Part shown: positions 42,455-51,102 of the stretch, piece by piece
How the letters are laid out: the number at the start of each line of letters is the position of its first letter
Position numbering within the stretch: position 1 is the stretch's first letter
Assembly (NCBI RefSeq): GCF_000015245.1
Contig: NC_008700.1
Span: forward strand, 2,920,001 to 2,984,000
Reading direction: 5' to 3'
From: Shewanella amazonensis SB2B
Lineage (GTDB): Bacteria > Pseudomonadota > Gammaproteobacteria > Enterobacterales > Shewanellaceae
Length of the DNA: 64,000 nt
Notes under the pieces: model-generated
Told to the model about the DNA's origin: nothing
Database searches by the model: none
Seen by the model: only the letters and a program-made list of their open reading frames with translations
Translations under genes and position numbers: made by a program

Positions 42455-43603
42455 ATGGCTGCGAAATTTTTTATCCCTTCTGTTAACGTGCTCGGCCAGG
42501 GCGCCGTAGACGAGGCCATCGGTGACATAGTCACCCTGGGTTTTAAACAGGCCCTGATAGTCACAGATAAACCTTTGGTACAGATAGGTATTGCCGGTGA
42601 ACTGGTGGAAAAACTCGGTGAGCGCGGTATTACCGCCGTCGTGTTCGATGGTGTACAACCCAACCCCACAACAGCCAACGTGGAGGCGGGCCTTGCACTG
42701 CTCAACGCCCATGGCTGTGACTTTGTGATTTCCCTCGGCGGCGGCTCGCCCCACGACTGCGCCAAGGGCATCGCCCTGGTCGCCACCAATGGCGGCAGCA
42801 TCAAAGACTACGAAGGCGTCGATAAGTCCGCCAAGCCACAGTTGCCCCTGGTTGCCATCAATACTACCGCCGGCACCGCCAGTGAAATGACCCGCTTTTG
42901 CATCATCACCGACGAGGCTCGCCATATTAAAATGGCCATCGTCGACAAGCACACCACCCCCATTCTGTCGGTGAACGATCCTGAGTTGATGGTGAAAAAG
43001 CCAGCTGCCTTGACCGCGGCCACCGGGATGGATGCCCTGACCCACGCCGTTGAGGCTTATGTGTCTGTTGCCGCCAATCCCATCACAGATGCCTGCGCCA
43101 TCAAGGCCATCGAGCTTATTCAGCAATACCTTGAGCGGGCGGTGAAACAGGGGCAGGACCTACAGGCCCGCGAGCAAATGGCCTATGCCCAGTTCCTCGC
43201 CGGTATGGCCTTTAACAACGCCAGCCTGGGTTATGTGCACGCTATGGCCCACCAGCTCGGTGGCTTCTACGACCTGCCCCACGGTGTCTGTAACGCCCTG
43301 TTGCTGCCATACGTGCAGGAATACAACGCGGCGGTGGCGGCGGCACGTTTGAAAGATGTCGCCAAAGCCATGGGTGTTGCCGTAGACGGGCTTGATGACC
43401 AAGAAGGTGCCAAGGCCGCCATTAGTGCCATCAAGGCGCTGTCCAAGGCGGTAAACATCCCGGAGAATCTGACTGTGCTTGGCGTAAAAGAAGAGGATAT
43501 TCCGTTACTGGCCGACAACGCCCTCAAAGATGCCTGCGGATTTACCAACCCCAAACAGGCCACCCATGAGGAAATCTGTCAGATTTTCTGTAACGCACTT
43601 TAA
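42455..43603 (+). CDS. adhB: Iron-containing alcohol dehydrogenase (group III)
   Basis: This NAD(P)-dependent alcohol dehydrogenase belongs to the iron-activated family (YiaY, ZmADHII). The 382-residue length is typical. The N-terminal Rossmann-like half shows SLGGGSPHDCAKG, the nucleotide loop near 98. The C-terminal metal site is made by Asp and His residues in ATGMDALTHAVEAYVS, YVHAMAHQLGG and YDLPHGVCNA. The substrate is not predictable beyond small primary alcohols or aldehydes. GAGG precedes the ATG by eight bases. Single-gene unit with its own terminator. Confidence 0.93.
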   Translation: MAAKFFIPSVNVLGQGAVDEAIGDIVTLGFKQALIVTDKPLVQIGIAGELVEKLGERGITAVVFDGVQPNPTTANVEAGLALLNAHGCDFVISLGGGSPHDCAKGIALVATNGGSIKDYEGVDKSAKPQLPLVAINTTAGTASEMTRFCIITDEARHIKMAIVDKHTTPILSVNDPELMVKKPAALTAATGMDALTHAVEAYVSVAANPITDACAIKAIELIQQYLERAVKQGQDLQAREQMAYAQFLAGMAFNNASLGYVHAMAHQLGGFYDLPHGVCNALLLPYVQEYNAAVAAARLKDVAKAMGVAVDGLDDQEGAKAAISAIKALSKAVNIPENLTVLGVKEEDIPLLADNALKDACGFTNPKQATHEEICQIFCNAL

Positions 43604-43627
43604 TCTTCCCTGACGAGAGTCAACACC

Positions 43628-43660
43628 AGGCCCCCGAGTTCTTCACCGGGGGCCTTTTTG
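43628..43660 (+). terminator. Terminator of adhB
   Basis: Nine-bp GC-rich stem (43628-43636 with 43647-43655), 10-base loop, T5 tract. Confidence 0.88.
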
Positions 43661-43874
43661 TTGGTATGGCAGTATTCGAGCCCTGGAGGCGCTGTCTCGC
43701 ATGGGCTTGCTCAATGATGGTGTCCTGACGTTTATTACGTTGTTGGAAGATGCATCCGTACCTTGATGTCCCCCGTTATCGCATGCATGCGCCAAAGCTT
43801 GGGATCTTGCTCGCAAAGCCAGACAAATCCCCTTATCAGAGACTGGCAGAGTACAATGTTTTAACAGCTTTCAG

Positions 43875-43903
43875 GTTACAGCCTGCTACAAATGTCTTAC
43901 AAT
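43875..43903 (+). promoter_or_regulatory. Sigma-70-like promoter of the candidate small RNA
   Basis: GTTACA (4 of 6 to TTGACA) at 43875-43880, a 17-base spacer, and TACAAT (5 of 6 to TATAAT) at 43898-43903. Confidence 0.4.
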
Positions 43904-43909
43904 TCGCTT

Positions 43910-43972
43910 GTTCGCTTATTCCCTGCAAAGAACAGGCAAACACAGGCCCGGCACTATGTCGGGCCATTTTTT
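43910..43972 (+). ncRNA. Candidate small RNA
   Basis: A transcript starting near 43910 would be about 63 bases long and end at an intrinsic terminator. The terminator stem GGCCCGGC pairs with GTCGGGCC (43945-43952, 43958-43965, one G-U) and is followed by ATTTTTTTA. A 5-bp repeat TGTTC/GAACA (43909-43913, 43930-43934) could form a first hairpin. The adhB terminator lies 300 bases upstream, so this terminator serves no visible gene. Length and form suit a Hfq-type sRNA, but no known family was recognised. Confidence 0.35.
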
Positions 43973-44153
43973 TATACCTTGTTTTTGCCTTCTGGTAGGC
44001 GATAAAAGCAGCAAGTGACCACAAACTGAGATCCCGCACCCTTTCTTAGCCGCTAATGCCGTGCTACAAAAAAGGAAAGTTACATTGTCGCTGCCGCTTC
44101 AAGTGCACCGACAGCAGTAACCCCTCTCCCAGCGCAAATAAGGCAGGAAAGCT

Positions 44154-44516
44154 ATGACAGCCATTACTCACGTATACAACTACACGGTCCGCTGCCCCCA
44201 CTATCAGGATCCCCAGCATGAAGTGAGCTGGAAGAATCATATCGAGCTGAACCACTCCAGTGAAATCGCCTTGAAACGCATCACCAAATGGCACAGTGAG
44301 TCCGGCGAGCTGGCATTTGAAGACCAAGGCTTTGTGGTGCGTAAAGCCAGCGACGAAATGGCGTATTTTTCAGTGCAAAGCTCCAGACTGAAAAACGATG
44401 GCCATGCGCTGGTCACCTTTAAGCTGTTTTTGGATGAATGCTGCGATGAGGCCGATCCGAAAGACATAGTCGAGCATTTGATAGGCGACTATCAGCAACG
44501 TCTGGACAAACTCTGA
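44154..44516 (+). CDS. Hypothetical protein
   Basis: I do not recognise this 120-residue protein. It has no signal peptide or membrane segment. It is acidic and rich in His, Lys and Glu. Cysteines are present at residue 14 (RCPHYQ) and as a pair in FLDECCDEADP near 93. It looks like a compact alpha/beta domain. AGGAAA sits before the ATG. It is a single gene followed by a hairpin without a T-tract. Its product length and codon use resemble its neighbours, so it is likely a real, lineage-specific gene. Confidence 0.65.
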   Translation: MTAITHVYNYTVRCPHYQDPQHEVSWKNHIELNHSSEIALKRITKWHSESGELAFEDQGFVVRKASDEMAYFSVQSSRLKNDGHALVTFKLFLDECCDEADPKDIVEHLIGDYQQRLDKL

Positions 44517-44524
44517 CTCTGATG

Positions 44525-44547
44525 GGCGCCGAACGGGTTTCGGCGCC
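44525..44547 (+). other. Stable hairpin after the hypothetical gene
   Basis: Perfect 9-bp stem (44525-44533 with 44539-44547) and a 5-base loop, but the next bases are TCCTCCCT, not a U-tract. It may stabilise the 3' end or end transcription with a protein factor. The bases from 44548 to 44862 hold no gene that I can support. Confidence 0.55.
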
Positions 44548-44862
44548 TCCTCCCTACATCCCTCGTTGACTCTTTTCTCTCGTTTACACCGCCATTCCCC
44601 GTCTTCATTACGCCCTTATCCCCCAGCAATATGGGCAGCATTACCGAATTCAAGACTGAAAAACCCCGCCAAAAACGTAATGGATTTGTTATCGACTTTT
44701 GTCATTGAAGTATGTCAGGATTGGCTTCAACCAGCTTGGTTCCGATATGAATTACGGAGTCAGGCAGGTCAAACACAAGCAAAAGTTAAGAAAAATAAAG
44801 CCCATCATGGGCATCCGGCCCACTGCCGGAAATAAGAATTATAAAGTTCAGGATGTAAAAAT

Positions 44863-46347
44863 ATGACCTCTCAGAAACAGCCCAGCCTGGTGGATGCGCT
44901 CATCCCCGTTGTGGCCTTGATTTCCATGCTCGCCGCCGCCGTCTACTTTTTCTCCTCAGACAGCTCCTATGGCGCAAACCAGATCGCACTGATAATTGCT
45001 GCCTGTCTCGCCATGGTGGTGGGCATTAAAAATGGCCATTGCTGGAAAGACATCGAAGCAGGCATGGTACACAGCATAGGTGTTGCCACACCGGCCTTGC
45101 TTATTCTGTTCAGCGTCGGCTCTCTCATCGGCGCCTGGATCCTCTCCGGTACTGTGCCCGCCATGATTTACTACGGTATGCAGGTGCTGAGTCCCGATTA
45201 CTTTTATGCCGCCAGCTGTCTGCTGTGTGCCCTTGTAGCCCTGTCCATCGGCAGCTCCTGGACGGTGGCCGGCACCCTGGGTATTGCCCTTATCGGGATT
45301 GCCCAGGCCGTGGGCCTCAGCCTCGAAATCACAGCCGGCGCCATCATCAGCGGTGCTTACTTCGGTGACAAGATGTCCCCCATGTCGGACACAACCAATC
45401 TCGCACCGGCTGTCGCCGGTACAGATATTTTCAGCCACATTCGCCATATGACCTGGACCACGATCCCAAGTATTCTGCTGGCGCTGCTGATTTTTCTGGT
45501 GATTGGTTTGTCGGGCGACACTGCCGGTGCAGACACCAATCTCGATGCAACCCTGACGCTATTGTCGGATGAGTTCCATATCGGCCCACATTTGCTGCTG
45601 CCGTTGGCAGTGGTCATCTATCTTGCCTACCGCAAGATGCCCGCCTTTCCCACCGTGATTTTGGGTACCCTTGCCGGTGTGTTCTGCGCTGCGGTGTTCC
45701 AGTTCGATGGCGTGGTGAAGCTGGCAAATGACACCAGTCTGAGCAGTGCATTGGCATTGATCAAAGGCCTGTGGATTGCCATGTTTAATGGTTACAGCGC
45801 CAGCACCGGCAATGAAATGCTCGACGGCCTGTTAAGCCGTGGAGGCATGTCGGGCATGGTCAACACCGTTTGGCTAATTCTCGCAGCCATGGCTTTTGGC
45901 GGCGTAATGGAAGCAACCGGCTTATTGAACCGACTGCTGCAAAGTATGCTCAGAATGGTAAAAGGCTCATCCAGTTTGGTGATAACTACCCTGGGATGCG
46001 CCATCGGTGCCAACATCATCACCGGCGATCAGTTTATTGCCATCATTCTGCCCGGCCGTATGCTGAAGCTGGAGTACACCCGCCACAAGCTGGCGCCTGT
46101 TAATCTGTCGAGGGCGCTGGAAGACTCAGCCACGGTCACCAGTCCACTGGTTCCCTGGAACACCTGCGGCGCCTTTATGGCGAGCACTCTGGGTGTGGCG
46201 ACCATCGCCTACCTGCCCTTCGCCTTCTTCAATCTCATCTGCCCCGTGGTAAGCGCGGGTTATGCCTACTTCCAGATAAAACTGTTACCTCTGGAGGAAT
46301 CCGATATGTTGGAAAATAGCGACGAGCTTAAAGGCGCCGAAGCCTGA
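44863..46347 (+). CDS. nhaC: Na+/H+ antiporter, NhaC family
   Basis: This inner-membrane secondary transporter is 494 residues with about 11-12 helices. The family stretch GAIISGAYFGDKMSPMSDTTNLAPA (read as GAYFGDKMSPMSDTTNLAP) near 165 is the ion-site signature of NhaC antiporters. NhaC proteins swap sodium for protons, and some relatives exchange amino acids or organic acids, so the exact substrate is inferred. A weak AGGA site precedes the ATG. It is a lone gene ended by a bidirectional terminator. Confidence 0.9.
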   Translation: MTSQKQPSLVDALIPVVALISMLAAAVYFFSSDSSYGANQIALIIAACLAMVVGIKNGHCWKDIEAGMVHSIGVATPALLILFSVGSLIGAWILSGTVPAMIYYGMQVLSPDYFYAASCLLCALVALSIGSSWTVAGTLGIALIGIAQAVGLSLEITAGAIISGAYFGDKMSPMSDTTNLAPAVAGTDIFSHIRHMTWTTIPSILLALLIFLVIGLSGDTAGADTNLDATLTLLSDEFHIGPHLLLPLAVVIYLAYRKMPAFPTVILGTLAGVFCAAVFQFDGVVKLANDTSLSSALALIKGLWIAMFNGYSASTGNEMLDGLLSRGGMSGMVNTVWLILAAMAFGGVMEATGLLNRLLQSMLRMVKGSSSLVITTLGCAIGANIITGDQFIAIILPGRMLKLEYTRHKLAPVNLSRALEDSATVTSPLVPWNTCGAFMASTLGVATIAYLPFAFFNLICPVVSAGYAYFQIKLLPLEESDMLENSDELKGAEA

Positions 46348-46377
46348 TTATCGACAGGCTTATAAATCGACAGCAGC

Positions 46378-46404
46378 AAAAACGCCCTCTTAAGGGCGTT
46401 TTTT
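46378..46404. terminator. Bidirectional terminator between nhaC and the FAD oxidase
   Basis: Eleven-bp perfect stem (46378-46388 with 46393-46403), CTTA loop, and A and T tracts. Confidence 0.87.
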
Positions 46405-46438
46405 GTTTGTGCTTACCGGGAACAGGCTCTGCTGCGGG

Positions 46439-47767
46439 TCAGCTCCAAGCATCGATAAAGCGGCCGTAATGATAAAAGGCCCACTGCCCCACACGCCTGA
46501 GCGGCGCCAGGGGAAAAGCTGGCAATGGCGTGCCATAAAGCGGCAATGACGGCGCCGCCTTACCACTTAACATGCCCGCAAGCCGCCAGGCCGCCTGGCT
46601 GCTGAAAGATACACCTGCGCCGCAATATCCCAGGCTGTAGCCTTCGCCACCTCGGGTATACACATGGGGCATATCATCGAGGGATGCCGCCAGCCAGCCG
46701 TGCCAAGTGTGGCTTAAACCCACATCTGTCAGGGCCGGAAACGCCTTATTCATGGCCTCTTTCAAACGCGCCGGGTACACAGAATTGTCGGCGTCACGGC
46801 CCCATACGGCGCCTCGCCCACCAAAGAGCAACCGGTTTTCCGGTAACAAGCGGTAATAGTATTTAAGGATGCGGGTATCCATGGCCACCTGGCGGCTGTA
46901 TAGCCCGGCCTCGGCCAGCACGGCTTCAGACAGGGGCTCAGTCACTATCACGTTGCTCAAAATGGGCAAAAAGCGCCCCGTGAGAGTCTCGGTCAAACCG
47001 GGCTGAGTATAGGCATTGCCAGCAAACACCATGGCATTGGCGTCAATGCGCCCCGCTTCAGTCTCCAGGCTGAAACCTTTGGCAGTGCGCACACTGGCAA
47101 GCACGGTACTTTGCTCAAAGATTTGTACGCCAGCTTCTCGGGCCAGACGGGCATAGCCCTGCAGCAATTTCAGCGGATTCAGGCCAAATCCATCGGCGAG
47201 ACGCAGCGCGCCATAGGACTGATGGTGATTGAGATAATCAATTCTCAGTCTCGCCGGGCAGATAAATTCGGCGCCCTGCCCCATGTGGCGGGCAATAAAA
47301 TCGGCCCCGGCCTGCAGTGTTTTCATGGCCTTGGGGCTATGGGCAATTTTAAGATACCCCTTTTCCTGCGGATTACAGTCTATCTTGCCATCCTGGATAA
47401 GCCCTTCCACCCGGGCAACCGCCTCGGAGAACTCCTGATAAATCCCCTTTGCCGTGTCCAAATCCCACCGCTTGGCCATTTGACCATACCCCAGGCGACC
47501 CGAGCCCTTAAGTACAAAGCCACCATTACGGGCGCTGGCCCCAAATCCAATTCGGTTGGCTTCGAGTAAGGTGACCTGCCTGCCATATTCGGTCGCCAGA
47601 TAATAGGCGGTGAGCAGTCCTGTGAAACCGCCGCCAATCACTATCACATCGGTTTGGAGGTGTCCCTGTAGCCTTGGTGACTCAGGTAAGGGTTCAGTGG
47701 TGCCGGACCAAAAAGTGGACGGCAAGGCTTGCTGCGCCGCATTGGTGCTGATTAATGGGTCGTACAA
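46439..47767 (-). CDS. FAD-dependent oxidoreductase (DAO family, PuuB-like)
   Basis: This 442-residue flavoprotein belongs to the D-amino-acid-oxidase (DAO) family. The Rossmann motif VIVIGGGFTGLLTAYYLA is near 42, with the adenine-binding LLEANRIGFGASARNGG next. The C-terminal GYSLGYCGAGVSFSS closes the FAD site. Closest functional relatives are gamma-glutamylputrescine oxidases and glycine/sarcosine oxidases, so the amine substrate is uncertain. The start is a TTG at 47767 with GGAG six bases upstream, directly after the TAA of the acetyltransferase gene (TAA-TTG). The pair is therefore translationally coupled. Confidence 0.88.
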   Translation of the reverse strand: MYDPLISTNAAQQALPSTFWSGTTEPLPESPRLQGHLQTDVIVIGGGFTGLLTAYYLATEYGRQVTLLEANRIGFGASARNGGFVLKGSGRLGYGQMAKRWDLDTAKGIYQEFSEAVARVEGLIQDGKIDCNPQEKGYLKIAHSPKAMKTLQAGADFIARHMGQGAEFICPARLRIDYLNHHQSYGALRLADGFGLNPLKLLQGYARLAREAGVQIFEQSTVLASVRTAKGFSLETEAGRIDANAMVFAGNAYTQPGLTETLTGRFLPILSNVIVTEPLSEAVLAEAGLYSRQVAMDTRILKYYYRLLPENRLLFGGRGAVWGRDADNSVYPARLKEAMNKAFPALTDVGLSHTWHGWLAASLDDMPHVYTRGGEGYSLGYCGAGVSFSSQAAWRLAGMLSGKAAPSLPLYGTPLPAFPLAPLRRVGQWAFYHYGRFIDAWS

Positions 47768-48352
47768 TTAAGACTCCTGAAAAACCAATAACATCTCGCA
47801 CGCCGTGCAATGGCAATCGTTGCCACACAGGGTACACAGGTAATCCGGATTATCGTGGGATTGATTCCAGCGGTCGGGATGCGCCTTAATAAGCCTGCCC
47901 CCCGCCTTGGAGAAGTAACGCACCGCCGCGTTATGGGGGCTTTCCTGCCATAAATGAGCAATACCGCCAAGCGCCCCCTGGGCCTTCACAGCATCGACGG
48001 CATGTTGCAGCAAGATGCCGCCAAGCCCTTTACCTCTGGCCTCAGGGGCCAGGGTATTGGATTTGAAATAACAGACTTTGTCTGGGGTTATGCCCCAGAG
48101 TGATGGTGAGCACCAGCGGTCGGGTTGCCACTGTCCGGCTGCCAGGGTAAGGCGAAAACCGAGAAGGCCGTTTTGGTCCAGCGCCACAAAGCTTGCGTTG
48201 ATGCCAGCCTTTATCCCTGCGTGCCACAGGGTTTGCAGGTGGGGTAAATCGAGATAGCCGTCGCCGTGAACGGCTTCGCCAAGGGCCAATACGGCGTCAA
48301 AGTCCTCTGGCTGCATCTGGCGGATAATCACTTGGGAGTGGGGCTTGGTCAT
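47768..48352 (-). CDS. GNAT acetyltransferase with a C-terminal cysteine cluster
   Basis: This 194-residue acyltransferase carries the GNAT domain (about 8-160). The acetyl-CoA loop is ARGKGLGGILLQHAVD, preceded by the strand YFKSNTLAPEA. After the domain comes YLCTLCGNDCHCTACEMLL: five cysteines plus a His, arranged like a small zinc site (CxxC...CxCxxC). That tail is unusual for a GNAT. The start at 48352 is the first Met; no ribosome site is seen, so a later start is possible. Its substrate is unknown. It is coupled to the FAD oxidase, hinting at a shared amine or polyamine pathway. Confidence 0.83.
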   Translation of the reverse strand: MTKPHSQVIIRQMQPEDFDAVLALGEAVHGDGYLDLPHLQTLWHAGIKAGINASFVALDQNGLLGFRLTLAAGQWQPDRWCSPSLWGITPDKVCYFKSNTLAPEARGKGLGGILLQHAVDAVKAQGALGGIAHLWQESPHNAAVRYFSKAGGRLIKAHPDRWNQSHDNPDYLCTLCGNDCHCTACEMLLVFQES

Positions 48353-48488
48353 GATTGGATGTCGTTGCCTGATGGCATCTTGTTATTGTTTTGTGAACAA
48401 TAACACAGGCGTGCCCAATTAGGCACCGGTGACTTTTCAAGGAAAGCCGCCTGCTGCTATAGTGGGCGCCATCAACCAAGGAGCAACC

Positions 48489-48692
48489 ATGAAAGCCTTA
48501 CTCGTATTGACGGCAATTGCCCTGCTGGGTGGCTGCGCAGAACTGAAAGACGCTGGCCGGACCGTTGGCCACACCACCAAAGAAGTGACCCGCGAAATAG
48601 GTCACGCCACCCGTGATGCCACCAAGGCTGTTGGCCATGCCTCCCGCGATGCAGTCAACTCAGTGAAAGAAGAGTTGAAAGAAGAGAACTGA
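48489..48692 (+). CDS. Small lipoprotein with 11-residue repeats
   Basis: This 67-residue lipoprotein has a signal peptide with a lipobox ending LLGGC (Cys at 17). The mature part is mostly three tandem 11-residue units near VGHTTKEVTRE, IGHATRDATKA and VGHASRDAVNS, an amphipathic helix pattern that resembles entericidin- or LEA-like proteins. A good AAGGAG five bases before the ATG sets the start. It ends back-to-back with the thioesterase gene, with no gap between the two convergent stop codons. The function is unknown. Confidence 0.75.
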   Translation: MKALLVLTAIALLGGCAELKDAGRTVGHTTKEVTREIGHATRDATKAVGHASRDAVNSVKEELKEEN

Positions 48693-49061
48693 TCAGGCCG
48701 CTGCCGCCCGCATCCCATGGGGTGCGGGCAATCCCTTCTCATTCACGTGCACAAACACCAGCTTTTCCACCGTCACCACAGGCAACTGGGAAACCTTGTT
48801 GCGCACCATCGCCCTTACCGCGATGGAACTGTGACCCACACTGATAAGCTCAAAGCCAAACTCCAACACATCACCGGCTCTGGCCGGAGTGATGAAATTG
48901 ATTTCAGCGATAATTTTGGTCACGTGCCTGTCGCTCTTCATCTGACAGGCAGCAAAGATTGCCGCTTCTTCATCGAGCCAGCTGAGCAGTTGGCCGCCAA
49001 AGAGCGTATTGGCAGGATTCAGGTGATCGGGTTTAACCAAACGACGGCTTAGGAATTTCAT
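48693..49061 (-). CDS. Acyl-CoA thioesterase (YciA-like hotdog fold)
   Basis: This single-domain hotdog thioesterase of 122 residues cleaves acyl-CoA to free acid and CoA. The HLNPANTLFGGQLLSWLDEEAAIFA segment (quoted here as LFGGQLLSWLDEEAA) near 25 holds the catalytic Asp. INFITPARAGDVLEFGFEL is the second hotdog strand set. It lies outside any operon. The chain-length preference cannot be predicted. Confidence 0.88.
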   Translation of the reverse strand: MKFLSRRLVKPDHLNPANTLFGGQLLSWLDEEAAIFAACQMKSDRHVTKIIAEINFITPARAGDVLEFGFELISVGHSSIAVRAMVRNKVSQLPVVTVEKLVFVHVNEKGLPAPHGMRAAAA

Positions 49062-49201
49062 GGGGCGTCCTCCGTGATAGTGGGCCCCATGACTAAAGCA
49101 ACCTCTAAGCCAATATTTTAAATCTTATATTTCAATAAATTAAAAAAACCGGCTGTTCTAAAACGCTGATTTTTGCACCAGCAATGCGCGTCATGCACAT
49201 T

Positions 49202-49226
49202 AAAAGCGCAATCAGAGTGCGCTTTT
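49202..49226 (-). terminator. Terminator overlapping the ltaE stop codon
   Basis: AAAAGCGCA with its complement (49202-49210, 49218-49226) and a 7-base loop. The ltaE stop (49212-49214) falls inside the loop, so termination and translation end overlap. The T-tract is short (TTTT). Confidence 0.6.
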
Positions 49227-50222
49227 CAGCGCCGCCACGAAGGCCAGCACAGCATCGCGACTGATGTCATTGTGGGTGACCAGACGCAAATTTTTGGCAG
49301 GGCTGATAATAAAGCCCAGGCTCGCCAACTCGGCAGCAACATGCTTGATGTCGATATGCTCGGCAACCCTGGCAAACACCATATTGGTCTGGATTGAAGC
49401 CGTGTTGACCTCAAAACCATCAATCATGGACAATTCACGGCCAAGGAGCGCGGCATTGTCGTGATCTTCGGCCAACCTTTGCCACTGAGACTCCAGCGCA
49501 ATGATGCCCGCAGCAGCCAGAATCCCCGCCTGGCGCATGCCGCCGCCCAGCATTTTGCGCCAGCGACGCGCCTTTTTAATCAGTCTGTCATCCCCCAGCA
49601 GCAAAGAGCCCACTGGCGCGCACAGGCCCTTGGACAGACACAGGGAAACAGAATCAAAGTGCCCGGCAATCTCGGCCATTGGCTTGTTCAGCGCCACCGC
49701 TGCGTTGGCAAGGCGGGCACCATCGAGGTGGATCTTAAGGCCACGGTTAAAGGCCAGCGCCTGAGCATTCGCCAGATACCCCATAGGCAACACCTTGCCA
49801 CCAATGGTGTTTTCCAGGCTCAGCAAGCGGGTTCGGGCATAATGTACATCATCGGGTTTGATGGCGGCCTCTATGTCGCCAAGGGCGATGGTGCCATCGG
49901 CCTGATTGAGTAGCGGCTGGGGCTGAATGCTGCCAAGCACTGCGGCGCCGCCCCCCTCAAATCGGTAGTTGTGGGCATCCTGGCCACAGATATATTCATC
50001 TCCGCGCTCACAATGGCTCATCAGCGCCAGCAGATTGGCCTGGGTACCCGAACTGGTAAAAAGTGCGGCGTCAAACCCCAGCATCTCGGCCGCCATGGCT
50101 TCGAGACGATTGACCGTAGGATCGTCGCCATACACATCGTCCCCCACCTGGGCCTGTGACATGGCCTGGCGCATCGCTGCGGTTGGCTGAGTGACTGTAT
50201 CGCTTCTGAAATCTGCCTTCAT
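49212..50222 (-). CDS. ltaE: Low-specificity L-threonine aldolase
   Basis: LtaE cleaves L-threonine and L-allo-threonine to glycine and acetaldehyde with pyridoxal phosphate. Length is 336 residues. Motifs: the opening FRSDTVTQPTAAMRQAMSQA, DDVYGDDPTVNRLE, FTSSGTQANLLAL, HLDGARLANA, and the PLP-lysine segment SLCLSKGLCAPVGS (near 195). The start at 50222 has a GGGGG run upstream and is where the family begins; the longer frame is not supported. The gene ends in a hairpin that overlaps its stop. Confidence 0.94.
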   Translation of the reverse strand: MKADFRSDTVTQPTAAMRQAMSQAQVGDDVYGDDPTVNRLEAMAAEMLGFDAALFTSSGTQANLLALMSHCERGDEYICGQDAHNYRFEGGGAAVLGSIQPQPLLNQADGTIALGDIEAAIKPDDVHYARTRLLSLENTIGGKVLPMGYLANAQALAFNRGLKIHLDGARLANAAVALNKPMAEIAGHFDSVSLCLSKGLCAPVGSLLLGDDRLIKKARRWRKMLGGGMRQAGILAAAGIIALESQWQRLAEDHDNAALLGRELSMIDGFEVNTASIQTNMVFARVAEHIDIKHVAAELASLGFIISPAKNLRLVTHNDISRDAVLAFVAALKSAL

Positions 50223-50431
50223 GCTAATCCCCCGGGGTAGTAATACAACTGACTGGCCGATTATCCAGACCTTACCACCTGAAGGCCAGCATCTTTGTGC
50301 CATCCTCTGCTGAGACGTGCTGAAACAAGTCATTCACACATAATAAAAACTAATACTTCCAGAAAGTTAATCTTGATTGAAAAGGCCAATAATTAAGGCA
50401 GAATGCCGTTTTTATCCAAGAGATACCTTAA

Positions 50432-51064
50432 TTGGAACAAACAGAATTTATTATGCTGCTGTGGCTCATCGGTATACTGGCCGAAGCCATGACAGGCGCC
50501 CTCGCCGCCGGACGCAAACAGATGGATCTCTTTGGGGTGGTGATCATTGGGCTGGTGACCGCCATCGGCGGCGGCACCCTGAGGGATATGCTCCTTGGCA
50601 ACTATCCGTTGATTTGGATTGCCAACTGGCACTATCTGATTGCCATTGCCGCAGCCTCGCTGCTAACGGTACTTATCGCCCCACTGATGCGCTATCTTGG
50701 CCGTTTATTCCTGGCCATTGATGCCCTTGGTCTGGCGGTGTTTTCCATTACCGGTGCCCAAAAAACCCTGATGCTGGGCTACAGCCCCGTGGTCGCTGTG
50801 GCCATGGGGGTGGTGACCGGCGTCTTTGGCGGTGTGCTCAGAGACATTTTGTGCAATGAGATCCCGCTGATTTTCAGACGGGAATTTTATGCGCTGGCAT
50901 CCTTACTTACCGCCAGCCTTTATGTGCTGCTGGCCCTCAGTGGTTTTGGCGGCTGGCCAAGCCTGCTGGGCTGCTTGCTGCTGGGATTCGGGCTGCGTAT
51001 GTGTGCCATCCGTTACCACTGGTCGATGCCAACCTTTAACTATCAGAGTGATGCTCACCACTGA
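50432..51064 (+). CDS. TRIC/UPF0126 family membrane protein (YadS-like)
   Basis: This inner-membrane protein of about 210 residues has seven helices in two homologous halves, each with a conserved glycine-rich turn: TAIGGGTLRDMLLG in the first and TGVFGGVLRDILCNEIP in the second. Proteins of this family are prokaryotic TRIC-type cation channels; some sit near amino-acid uptake genes. The start is uncertain: a TTG at 50432 or an ATG at 50453. The TTG has AAGAGA nine bases upstream. Ended by the hairpin at 51074-51100. Confidence 0.83.
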   Translation: MEQTEFIMLLWLIGILAEAMTGALAAGRKQMDLFGVVIIGLVTAIGGGTLRDMLLGNYPLIWIANWHYLIAIAAASLLTVLIAPLMRYLGRLFLAIDALGLAVFSITGAQKTLMLGYSPVVAVAMGVVTGVFGGVLRDILCNEIPLIFRREFYALASLLTASLYVLLALSGFGGWPSLLGCLLLGFGLRMCAIRYHWSMPTFNYQSDAHH

Positions 51065-51073
51065 GTCCAACAT

Positions 51074-51100
51074 AAAAAACGCCGGCTTTGCCGGCGTTTT
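51074..51100. terminator. Bidirectional terminator between the TRIC-type gene and tpx
   Basis: Eleven-bp stem (51076-51086 with 51090-51100) with a 3-base loop and A and T tracts. Confidence 0.86.
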
Positions 51101-51102
51101 CG

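Larger units (their letters stand above)
43661..44153. other. Long intergenic region with an orphan promoter-terminator pair
   Basis: Almost 500 bases lie between adhB and the next gene. Open frames here (for example 43750-43998 forward) cross the strong hairpin at 43945-43965 and have no family similarity, so I do not call them. The candidate small RNA is listed separately. Confidence 0.5.

Noticed and set aside
43750..43998. 83-codon open frame between adhB and the next gene
   Set aside because: It runs through a strong terminator hairpin and has no family features.
44566..44835. Open frame before nhaC
   Set aside because: No ribosome site and no protein-like composition; the DNA is better read as a leader.
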